Source of the DNA: an archaeon
GTDB taxonomy: Archaea; Nanobdellota; Nanobdellia; Woesearchaeales; GW2011-AR9
Assembly: GCA_023266155.1 (NCBI GenBank)
Contig: JAHFRS010000060.1
Span: 1 to 6,942, forward strand
Direction: 5' to 3'
Length of the DNA stretch: 6,942 nucleotides
A program made the position numbers and the translations under genes. The notes under the pieces were generated by a model. It made no database searches. It saw only the letters and a list, made by a program, of their open reading frames with translations, and was not told the DNA's origin. Positions 1 through 4,312 of the stretch are shown one piece after another (position 1 is the stretch's first letter; the number at the start of each line of letters is the position of its first letter).

Positions 1-119
1 TGGATTTTGCTTTCAATTTCCCGATGGCGGGTTTGATCAATGAATCTGGCATCCAAGATTTCCAGAATGAGATCGGCTTGATCCAGTACAGTGATGACAT
101 GTTTCCAGAATGAGGGCAT
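1..119 (-). CDS. Circularly permuted GTPase (YlqF/RbgA/MJ1464-like), N-terminal fragment
   Basis: Only the first 39 codons are present; the gene runs off the left edge of the window. The protein begins MPSFWKHVITVLDQADLILE and continues with ILDARFIDQTRHREIESKI. The pattern 'xxADxILEILDARxxxxTRxxxIE' is the N-terminal signature of circularly permuted GTPases (YlqF/RbgA, YawG/MJ1464, HSR1 type). In these the G4 motif precedes G1, and bacterial and eukaryotic members act in large-subunit ribosome assembly. The NKxD and P-loop motifs would lie outside the window, so GTPase activity is inferred from family resemblance. The start at ATG 119 is supported by a TATA box centred 26.5 bases upstream, which implies a leaderless mRNA. 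A partial gene of another DAR-motif protein cannot be fully excluded. Confidence 0.8.
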   Translation of the reverse strand, partial: MPSFWKHVITVLDQADLILEILDARFIDQTRHREIESKI

Positions 120-141
120 TTTGAGAAAGAAAACCGGTTTC

Positions 142-149
142 TATAAAAA
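142..149 (-). promoter_or_regulatory. TATA box of the GTPase gene
   Basis: The minus strand reads TTTTTATA, centred 26.5 bases before the A of the GTPase ATG (119). This is the standard archaeal TATA-to-start distance, so the transcript should begin at or next to the ATG. The box lies just past the stop codon of the upstream gene (151-153). A perfect 10-bp palindrome, AAACCGGTTT (131-140), lies between box and start. Confidence 0.6.
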
Positions 150-150
150 G

Positions 151-558
151 TTATGCCGCCAAAGCTTCCTGCTGCTCGATTTCTCGTTCCACCACTCGCT
201 GCAGTTCATTGATTTTGGTGATGACCGCAGGAATCGGTTTTCTCTTGGAGAGAATTACATAGGCATTCAATTGCCCAATGGTTTGCAGTTCTCTCTGCAG
301 TAAAACTAAGAAGTGCTTTTTTTTCCCCAGCGGCATTTTTCTGGCTAATATTTCTTCCTGAGCGACATTTTGCTTGAAGCTGGCTAAAAAAGAAGTGATG
401 CGAGTGGAAAGTTCTTGGATATGATGATCGTGGCTTGCTCCCGTTTCGTTCAACAGGAACAGTAAATCTTCAATTTTTCGGGCGATGGCCGCATAGACTT
501 CTCTTACTTGATGCAAGTATGTCAGTAATTCTGCTTGTTGAGCCGTCATTTCTGTCAT
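151..558 (-). CDS. Hypothetical all-helical cytosolic protein (135 aa)
   Basis: I do not recognise the family. The protein is predicted to be almost entirely alpha-helical and soluble, with no signal peptide or membrane segment. Helices appear to span residues about 5-38, 44-75, 80-104 and 110-133, and the last has heptad-like spacing (INELQRVVEREIEQQEALAA). A basic patch, KMPLGKKKHF, lies near residues 74-83. The ATG at 556-558 overlaps the stop codon of the upstream membrane-protein gene as ATGA, so the two are almost certainly cotranscribed and translationally coupled. A purine-rich tract, AGGGAAGGGAGA, directly precedes the start and could serve as ribosome-binding site. It also suits the in-frame ATG at 549 (Met4), which is an alternative start. 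The operon suggests a cytosolic partner of the membrane protein, but that is inference. Confidence 0.75.
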   Translation of the reverse strand: MTEMTAQQAELLTYLHQVREVYAAIARKIEDLLFLLNETGASHDHHIQELSTRITSFLASFKQNVAQEEILARKMPLGKKKHFLVLLQRELQTIGQLNAYVILSKRKPIPAVITKINELQRVVEREIEQQEALAA

Positions 559-1121
559 TCTCCCTTCCCTAAAATATCAGCGGTACTTGCGCCTAAGACT
601 GCCAGCAGCAGCGTCGTGGAGACGACTTTATAGAGGTGGCTCAGGCTGGAGGCGGTGTCAATGAAACCAAACATGAATAAGGTGCCGACGACGACGGCTA
701 ATGAAATAATATAAACCACGAAGACACGGAGAGGAATGAACCTAAAGATTCTGATTTCCTTGACTTTACGAAAACCAGAATAATACATAAAAAAGAAACA
801 GACAATCAGCGAAAGAAAATATAACATTGTTGCTCGGCCTACAGAAATTTTATCTGCCAGTTCCACGCCGTAAAAAAAGGCAAAATGGCCGACCGTTCCA
901 ATCAGAGCGCCAATAATACTGCGAACAATATCAGCCCGGGTAATTCTCGTCAAAGGATGAGGACCAACATCTTTGGAAATTTCACTTTTCAGTTGCTGAA
1001 GGTTTTGCAGCTCTTTCTGCTGTAAATTTTCAATGTTTTCTTCTTCCCGCAACAGCCGCTTCTGCAGCGATTTCCGCTGAAGGGCTGCTTTCCTCTTGAT
1101 TGATTTCCTCTTTGTAGGCAT
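555..1121 (-). CDS. Four-helix membrane protein, DUF2391-like (188 aa)
   Basis: The N-terminal ~50 residues are highly basic, then coiled-coil-like (MPTKRKSIKRKAALQRKSL, then a Glu/Gln/Leu-rich stretch), and should be cytosolic. Four hydrophobic segments follow at about residues 64-87, 96-116, 129-153 and 164-184. A segment before helix 1 (LTRITRADIVRSIIGALIG) and the closing LGASTADILGKGE resemble what I recall of archaeal DUF2391 integral membrane proteins; the function of that family is unknown. An upstream ATG at 1145 would add eight residues (MEAENSLI). However, a strong promoter (GAAAAGG, then TTTATATG at 1143-1150) overlaps that codon and is centred 25.5 bases before ATG 1121, so the leaderless start at 1121 is preferred. 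It is first in a two-gene operon with the 135-aa protein. The family call is from memory and is moderate. Confidence 0.8.
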   Translation of the reverse strand: MPTKRKSIKRKAALQRKSLQKRLLREEENIENLQQKELQNLQQLKSEISKDVGPHPLTRITRADIVRSIIGALIGTVGHFAFFYGVELADKISVGRATMLYFLSLIVCFFFMYYSGFRKVKEIRIFRFIPLRVFVVYIISLAVVVGTLFMFGFIDTASSLSHLYKVVSTTLLLAVLGASTADILGKGE

Positions 1122-1142
1122 GATAAGGCTATTCTCTGCTTC

Positions 1143-1157
1143 CATATAAACCTTTTC
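1143..1157 (-). promoter_or_regulatory. BRE/TATA promoter of the DUF2391-like operon
   Basis: The minus strand reads GAAAAGGTTTATATG: a purine-rich BRE (1151-1157) abutting a good TATA box (TTTATATG, 1143-1150). The box centre is 25.5 bases from ATG 1121, so transcription should start at that ATG. The ATG at 1145 lies inside the box and cannot be in the mRNA made from this promoter. Confidence 0.7.
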
Positions 1158-1203
1158 CCGTTTCGTACATGGAAAGTGTAGAGTTGCCCATTTTCCGCAA
1201 TCC

Positions 1204-1211
1204 TTTTAAAC
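1204..1211 (+). promoter_or_regulatory. TATA box of the 98-aa gene
   Basis: TTTTAAAC is centred 25.5 bases before ATG 1233, again the spacing of a leaderless archaeal transcript. It lies in the short divergent intergenic region (1158-1232) shared with the DUF2391-like operon promoter. No clear purine-rich BRE precedes it. Confidence 0.55.
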
Positions 1212-1232
1212 TTTCGCTCTTCTTCTCAGCAA

Positions 1233-1529
1233 ATGGCTTTTTCCAAGACCTTCCCCAAGACGATTCCCGGCAGTAATTATCCCCAATGGGAAGAAGTCTT
1301 TCTCAGCCAACAGGAAGAAGAACAGGTCGAAGAAGACTGCCGTAAAGAGAATTTCCAGTTATTGGATGACTGTCTGCGGGAAGCGAAAGCGCTGGCCATC
1401 AAACATGCGGTAAATAGTGAGGATAATGTAGCCAGAATCGCGATTGCCTTATTTGAAAAGCGGGCTTCACATCTCGTATTCTGGAAGGAATCAAAAGCCA
1501 AGGAGAAGTTTGATGAAGGGAATAAATGA
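1233..1529 (+). CDS. Conserved-looking small acidic hypothetical protein (98 aa)
   Basis: A soluble protein with no membrane segment or signal peptide. It opens with an extended basic/Pro segment, SKTFPKTIPGSNYPQWEEVF (residues 4-23). A long acidic helical region follows (EEEQVEEDCRKENFQLLDDC, 28-47), and it ends with a basic/aromatic motif, ALFEKRASHLVFWKESKAKE (72-91). This layout recalls unannotated short proteins of woesearchaeotal genomes, but I can give no named family or function. The start is supported by the TATA box at 1204-1211 and by the absence of a Shine-Dalgarno site, as expected for a leaderless message. It is the lone plus-strand gene between minus-strand blocks and ends only 15 bases from the convergent gene at 1545. 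Confidence 0.8.
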   Translation: MAFSKTFPKTIPGSNYPQWEEVFLSQQEEEQVEEDCRKENFQLLDDCLREAKALAIKHAVNSEDNVARIAIALFEKRASHLVFWKESKAKEKFDEGNK

Positions 1530-1533
1530 CTCA

Positions 1534-1539
1534 TTTTTT
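1534..1539 (+). terminator. Candidate poly-T terminator of the 98-aa gene
   Basis: A run of six T residues begins four bases after the TGA stop, and pyrimidine-rich sequence follows. Archaeal RNA polymerase commonly terminates at T-rich tracts without a hairpin. The spacer to the convergent gene is only 15 bases, so a compact signal is expected here. Confidence 0.4.
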
Positions 1540-1544
1540 AACTC

Positions 1545-1985
1545 CTACTTCTCCACCTTCAAATGCTTTTTCAGAAATTGTTCAAACCGTACTAATTCCC
1601 GTTTCGTATTAAAGAATAGCAAATGCTTTTTGCCTTTCTTTGTCAGCAAATAGCCGCCTAACAAGAAACGATCCAGCTTATGATGGTGAAGATGAGTTAA
1701 AAGAACTTTCTCCTGACTGACAGAATTTCGCCGATGTCTGGTCATCTGAAAATGCTGTGGGCTTAGTTCATAATGGTGGTGCACGGGATACAACGCTTTG
1801 CCGCCATGGCTGACAACCAGATAAACACCTAAAAACATTCCCGTTAACGCCACTGCTAAACCCCATTGATAATTGAATTGTACTAAGGCGACGAAAAAGA
1901 TAATCCCTGCTAATATGGAGACAAAAACCAGCTCAATGCGTAGGAAATAAGTTTCCGGAAATTTCCAAGTGAGTGTTGCAGCCAT
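1545..1985 (-). CDS. Two-helix membrane protein with probable PH-like C-terminal domain (146 aa)
   Basis: Two closely spaced hydrophobic segments (about residues 14-37 and 41-59) form a hairpin. A basic ~85-residue cytosolic domain follows, predicted to be mainly beta with a final helix. The order 'YELSPQHFQMTRHRRNSVSQ', 'KVLLTHLHHHKLDRFLLGGY', then LLTKKGKKHLLFFNTKRELV and a closing helix FEQFLKKHLK resembles bacterial/archaeal PH-like (bPH) domains that follow paired helices. It is clearly His-rich (HHH at 69-71, HLHHH at 98-102). The function is unknown; membrane-associated scaffolding is a guess by analogy. The start ATG 1985 lies 33 bases after the stop of the 80-aa gene, so it may be transcribed with the small-membrane-protein cluster or from the weak box at 2008-2015. 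Confidence 0.8.
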   Translation of the reverse strand: MAATLTWKFPETYFLRIELVFVSILAGIIFFVALVQFNYQWGLAVALTGMFLGVYLVVSHGGKALYPVHHHYELSPQHFQMTRHRRNSVSQEKVLLTHLHHHKLDRFLLGGYLLTKKGKKHLLFFNTKRELVRFEQFLKKHLKVEK

Positions 1986-2007
1986 TATTGTATCCTTAGC
2001 AGAGAAA

Positions 2008-2015
2008 GGTTATTT
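2008..2015 (-). promoter_or_regulatory. Weak candidate TATA box of the 146-aa gene
   Basis: The minus strand reads AAATAACC after GGG, centred about 26.5 bases before ATG 1985. The spacing matches the other promoters here, but the sequence is a poor TATA match. It overlaps the 3' end of the 80-aa gene. Readthrough from that gene is an equally good explanation. Confidence 0.3.
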
Positions 2016-2017
2016 CC

Positions 2018-2260
2018 CTAATTCTCAGCAATCGGCGCTTGAGTCATACTGATTAATGAAGCGACAAACATCGCGGCAAAGATAATCATAAACGTTACTC
2101 CATAACTGGGGTTGTCGGGGTTGTAAATCAAATAGGTCGTAATGAGAAAGCCGAGAATAGATATAACCATGAAACTGCCTTTCAAGGGGCTGGCGTGCCA
2201 CTTTCGTGGTCTGGTCGAAAGCTTTCTTTTAGCTGCCCGGTGCTGTTTTTTTGCTACCAT
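2018..2260 (-). CDS. Small two-helix membrane protein (80 aa), second gene of module B
   Basis: Residues 1-28 are strongly basic (MVAKKQHRAAKRKLSTRPRK, then WHASPLKG), which predicts a cytosolic N terminus. Two hydrophobic helices (about 30-46 and 53-72) are separated by a short Asn/Pro loop, YNPDNPSYG. The C terminus is short and polar. No family is recognised. Its ATG lies inside the end of the 50-aa gene: the upstream frame ends TGG TAG while this one begins ATG GTA, a 7-base overlap. That implies translational coupling and a shared mRNA. No good ribosome-binding site precedes it, which fits reinitiation after the upstream stop. The pairing with a tiny one-helix protein repeats at 2500-2797. 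Confidence 0.8.
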   Translation of the reverse strand: MVAKKQHRAAKRKLSTRPRKWHASPLKGSFMVISILGFLITTYLIYNPDNPSYGVTFMIIFAAMFVASLISMTQAPIAEN

Positions 2261-2406
2261 TTTAATTTATCGCCTATGGTTTTTATCAGCACGATGATGA
2301 TGCCCAGCAATCCCACGGTAATCCCCGGGTACTTGAGCTGTTCAAAGAGCCGCAGCAGAGAACGAGAAGTAAACAACTTAAATGAACTTACTTTTCTTTT
2401 AACCAT
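2254..2406 (-). CDS. Tiny single-helix membrane protein (50 aa), first gene of module B
   Basis: The gene is short and easily missed. It encodes MVKRKVSSFKLFTSRSLLRL followed by FEQLKYPGITVGLLGIIIVL and IKTIGDKLKW. The N terminus is basic (cytosolic by the positive-inside rule), with one transmembrane helix at about residues 27-45 carrying a GxxxGxxG pattern (Gly32 to its neighbours). It is paralogous to the 39-aa product of 2678-2797: 13 of 26 residues are identical without gaps. A GAGAGG ribosome-binding site lies 8 bases before the ATG, and a TATA box lies at 2447-2454. It overlaps the next gene by 7 bases. The paralogy, ribosome-binding site, promoter and overlap together make it a real gene; its function is unknown. 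Confidence 0.75.
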   Translation of the reverse strand: MVKRKVSSFKLFTSRSLLRLFEQLKYPGITVGLLGIIIVLIKTIGDKLKW

Positions 2407-2414
2407 CCTCTTCG

Positions 2415-2420
2415 CCTCTC
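2415..2420 (-). promoter_or_regulatory. Shine-Dalgarno site of the 50-aa gene
   Basis: GAGAGG lies 8 bases before ATG 2406, and a second GAGG abuts the ATG. The same GAGAGG hexamer occurs 7 bases before the paralogous 39-aa gene, whereas the leaderless genes in this window have no such site. Confidence 0.6.
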
Positions 2421-2446
2421 TTATCTACTTGAGAATATTGCTGTGC

Positions 2447-2454
2447 TTTTTAAA
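2447..2454 (-). promoter_or_regulatory. TATA box of module B (50 aa + 80 aa)
   Basis: TTTAAAAA on the minus strand, centred 44.5 bases before ATG 2406. With initiation about 26 bases downstream, the mRNA would have a leader of roughly 19 bases containing GAGAGG. The matching box upstream of module A is identical over these eight bases and the following G. Confidence 0.55.
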
Positions 2455-2499
2455 GGTTGTGGGAAAGCTAAAGGAAACTTGAGGATGCAGTTGTTGAAT

Positions 2500-2676
2500 T
2501 TATTTTCTGGGGAAAACGGTTCGCTGCAAGATCTTAAGATGAAGAATAAGTAAGACCGAGAAGTACAAGAGGTTGATGACCAACTCAATGGTGCTAAACC
2601 CATTCACTAAACCGTACAGAACCATGCCAACGGTAAACACAAAAGCAATGGCATTGAGAAGATTTTCCGCATCCAT
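2500..2676 (-). CDS. Small two-helix membrane protein (58 aa), second gene of module A
   Basis: The protein starts MDAENLLNAIAFVFTVGMVL and has two hydrophobic helices (about residues 7-25 and 29-47) joined by a short NGFSTIE turn. It ends with a basic tail, KILQRTVFPRK. The ATG at 2676 follows the TAG stop of the 39-aa gene by one base (TAGGATG), so the two are tightly coupled. A TTG at 2694 could extend the frame by six residues, but it lies inside the upstream gene and has no support. The protein has the same position and two-helix layout as the 80-aa protein of module B, but I see no convincing sequence identity between them. Function unknown. Confidence 0.7.
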   Translation of the reverse strand: MDAENLLNAIAFVFTVGMVLYGLVNGFSTIELVINLLYFSVLLILHLKILQRTVFPRK

Positions 2677-2677
2677 C

Positions 2678-2797
2678 CTAAAATACACCAACAATTTTCA
2701 ACAGCAACAGGATAATGCCAAGGACACCCAGAACGATGCCCAGATAGCCAAGATACTCCAGGAATACTGGTAGTTTTCTGGAAACAAATGCAGACAT
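2678..2797 (-). CDS. Tiny single-helix membrane protein (39 aa), first gene of module A
   Basis: Only 39 codons: MSAFVSRKLPVFLEYLGYLG, then IVLGVLGIILLLLKIVGVF. It has a short basic N terminus and one transmembrane helix (about residues 15-38) with a GxxxGxxG face. Aligned without gaps to the 50-aa product of 2254-2406, it shares E-x-L-x-Y-x-G-I-x-x-G, then L-G-I-I, L, K and G (13 of 26 identities). A GAGAGG site lies 7 bases before the ATG and a TTTAAAAA box lies farther upstream. The 58-aa gene starts one base after its stop. Function unknown. A toxin-like or small regulatory membrane peptide is possible but not shown. Confidence 0.7.
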   Translation of the reverse strand: MSAFVSRKLPVFLEYLGYLGIVLGVLGIILLLLKIVGVF

Positions 2798-2804
2798 AGG
2801 TTTA

Positions 2805-2810
2805 CCTCTC
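2805..2810 (-). promoter_or_regulatory. Shine-Dalgarno site of the 39-aa gene
   Basis: GAGAGG, 7 bases before ATG 2797. It is the same hexamer at nearly the same spacing as in front of the paralogous 50-aa gene, and it sets the start of this very short frame. Confidence 0.6.
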
Positions 2811-2834
2811 TATTTTCAGGGGAAGGGTGGCTTC

Positions 2835-2842
2835 TTTTTAAA
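2835..2842 (-). promoter_or_regulatory. TATA box of module A (39 aa + 58 aa)
   Basis: TTTAAAAA followed by G on the minus strand, centred 41.5 bases before ATG 2797, which predicts a leader of about 16 bases. It lies in the divergent intergenic region shared with the MazG-like gene. The A/T core is nearly palindromic, but no plus-strand start lies at a suitable distance for it. Confidence 0.55.
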
Positions 2843-2856
2843 ACTTGTGGGAAAGA

Positions 2857-2864
2857 TATTTATA
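2857..2864 (+). promoter_or_regulatory. TATA box of the MazG-like gene
   Basis: TATTTATA preceded by the purine-rich GGGAAAGA (a possible BRE) and centred 25.5 bases before GTG 2886. A start at GTG 2847 would place the gene's own promoter inside its coding region, so the longer frame is unlikely. Confidence 0.65.
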
Positions 2865-2885
2865 GAAGTAAATGCTCAAAATGTG

Positions 2886-3194
2886 GTGAAGAATGAAAAA
2901 CTGGTGAGGGACCATATTCCAATGATTATTGAAGCAAGTGGAAAAATTCCTATTATCTCTCATGCCGATGAAAAAGAATATCAGGTAAAGTTACGAGAAA
3001 AATTGTCAGAGGAAGTCGCTGAATTTCTTGAGAGTGGAAACCGTGAAGAACTTGCCGATATTCTTGAAGTAGTCTATGCCCTAGCGCAGCAGCAAGGACT
3101 TTCTGTCTCAGCATTAGAACATGTGCGCGCTCAGAAAGCAGCAGAACGAGGTGGATTTTCACAACGGATTATTTTAAAAGAAGTAAAAGAATAA
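2886..3194 (+). CDS. MazG-like / phosphoribosyl-ATP pyrophosphohydrolase-like NTP pyrophosphatase (102 aa)
   Basis: The protein begins (M)KNEKLVRDHIPMIIEASGK, matching the 'NKLVRDKIPEII' opening of small archaeal and bacterial MazG-superfamily proteins. The metal-binding signature EExxE...ExxD is visible: Glu42, Glu43 and Glu46 in SEEVAEF, then Glu55 and Asp58 in EELADILEV. The ending AERGGFSQRIIL is also typical, and about 100 residues is the usual length. Family members hydrolyse nucleoside triphosphates to monophosphates plus pyrophosphate and are thought to clear non-canonical nucleotides; the substrate here is unknown. GTG 2886 is preferred (GTG 2883 is possible) because of the TATA box at 2857-2864. 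It stands alone, divergent from the small-membrane-protein cluster and convergent with trpS, four bases apart. Confidence 0.88.
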   Translation: MKNEKLVRDHIPMIIEASGKIPIISHADEKEYQVKLREKLSEEVAEFLESGNREELADILEVVYALAQQQGLSVSALEHVRAQKAAERGGFSQRIILKEVKE

Positions 3195-3197
3195 AAA
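3176..3197 (-). terminator. Candidate T-rich terminator of trpS
   Basis: Starting two bases after the trpS TGA, the minus strand has 17 T residues in 22 bases, in runs of five, two, four, two and four. This fits archaeal hairpin-independent termination. On the plus strand the same bases encode the Lys/Glu tail of the MazG-like protein, so one sequence serves both genes. Confidence 0.5.
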
Positions 3198-3198
3198 G

Positions 3199-4308
3199 TC
3201 AACGGAGAAATCTATCCACCACTTTCTCGGCCTTCTTCCTCTTCTGCTGATGCTCTTTCAAGAACGCTGTCAATTTTTCAATACAATATTGCTTCAGCTC
3301 TCCACTGAGCAATTTCCCAGAACGATAATCCTGTTCCAATTTCAACAATCTCACATCATCCGGTTCCAATCCATATTTCAGCATTTGAAAAGAAACGTCA
3401 ATATCGGGATTGCCACCTTTCTGGCGATGCTCTTCCAGTGTGGCTTGTCCGCCAGAAAAAGCATATTTCTTAATTTTCATCGCCGCTTCTTCTGGTGAAT
3501 CTGTCAAAGCAATATAGGACATCGGATCGGAAGAAGACATTTTGTCACCTTTCAATCCCGGCAGAAAAGTATGATAAGTAGAACTCAACTGTACAAATTT
3601 AAATTCTTTGATGCGCTGTGAAACATCGCGCGCCAAACGTAAGTGTGGATCTTGATCGGCTCCCACCGGAACAATGATGGGGATTGGCCCCCCTTCAAAT
3701 TCAGGCAATTGCGGATGAAGCATGTCCGCAGCTTGTAACAGTGCTGACGTCATTTTTCCGGGCGAAATCTCGCCGTAAATGGCTTTGAATTCGTTAAACG
3801 TTGCGTGCCGGGCCAGCATCGCGGCTAAACGATAGTAGGCATTGGCTTTTTTCCCGTCTTGGGAGCGCTGCGACTGAAAATAAAAGTCACAATTTTTTGG
3901 TTTCAAGCCTAAGGCAATATAATTAGTCAGGTATTCTCTGATGGCTGTTTCGTGTAACTCTTTCATTTTGGGATTGCGAGAATTGTAGGCCTCGATATCT
4001 GCAACGGTAAGATAAATCTTTGCTCCCAGTGATTGGTAGAAGACAATCTGTTCCGCCACCATCTTATGCCCAAAATGAAATTTACCAGAAGGCATTAACC
4101 CGGTCATCATCACGAACGATTTTTTCTGTTCAATGGCTTCCGCGATCTGCTTGAAATCCCGATGGGCAAAAACTAAGCCGCGGCGAAAAAGAACATTCTT
4201 TTGAAATATTTCTGGAAGATGCCGCAAAGGCTGCAACCCAAATTCTTGTATCAATCGTTGATAATCAATCTTTCCTTCCACTTCCCAAGGTGTTACTTTC
4301 TGTGTCAT
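3199..4308 (-). CDS. trpS: Tryptophanyl-tRNA synthetase, archaeal type
   Basis: A class I aminoacyl-tRNA synthetase that charges tRNA-Trp with tryptophan using ATP. The 369-residue protein opens with VTPWEVEGKIDYQRLIQEFG, typical of archaeal/eukaryotic TrpRS. The first ATP-binding motif is HFGH (residues 78-81) within MTGLMPSGKFHFGH, and the second is KMSSS (256-260). VGADQDPHLRLARD (215-228) and SGGQATLEEHRQKGGNPDID (285-304) distinguish TrpRS from TyrRS. The C terminus is the expected tRNA-binding helical region. The length is normal and no key motif is missing. The gene begins four bases after the envelope-protein stop, but a TATA box inside that gene (4330-4337), centred 25.5 bases before ATG 4308, gives it its own leaderless transcript. 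It is probably the cell's housekeeping enzyme. Confidence 0.96.
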   Translation of the reverse strand: MTQKVTPWEVEGKIDYQRLIQEFGLQPLRHLPEIFQKNVLFRRGLVFAHRDFKQIAEAIEQKKSFVMMTGLMPSGKFHFGHKMVAEQIVFYQSLGAKIYLTVADIEAYNSRNPKMKELHETAIREYLTNYIALGLKPKNCDFYFQSQRSQDGKKANAYYRLAAMLARHATFNEFKAIYGEISPGKMTSALLQAADMLHPQLPEFEGGPIPIIVPVGADQDPHLRLARDVSQRIKEFKFVQLSSTYHTFLPGLKGDKMSSSDPMSYIALTDSPEEAAMKIKKYAFSGGQATLEEHRQKGGNPDIDVSFQMLKYGLEPDDVRLLKLEQDYRSGKLLSGELKQYCIEKLTAFLKEHQQKRKKAEKVVDRFLR

Positions 4309-4312
4309 CAGT

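Noticed and set aside
91..303. Plus-strand 70-codon open frame
   Set aside because: It is antisense to the GTPase start and the 135-aa gene, has no promoter at the expected spacing and gives a protein of no recognisable character.
1277..1534. Minus-strand 85-codon frame rich in Ser and Arg
   Set aside because: It mirrors the 98-aa gene, which has a well-placed TATA box and coherent protein composition; the mirror product does not.
2195..2482. Plus-strand 95-codon frame across the small-protein cluster
   Set aside because: It is antisense to the 80-aa and 50-aa genes, which are supported by paralogy, ribosome-binding site and overlap. Its hydrophobic stretches are only the complement of those genes.
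2677..2694. TTG-initiated extension of the 58-aa protein
   Set aside because: It lies inside the end of the 39-aa gene. ATG 2676, one base after that gene's stop, is the natural coupled start.
2421..2773. Alternative frames over module A (60-codon minus, 66-codon plus)
   Set aside because: They conflict with the 39-aa/58-aa pair and have no suitable start signals.
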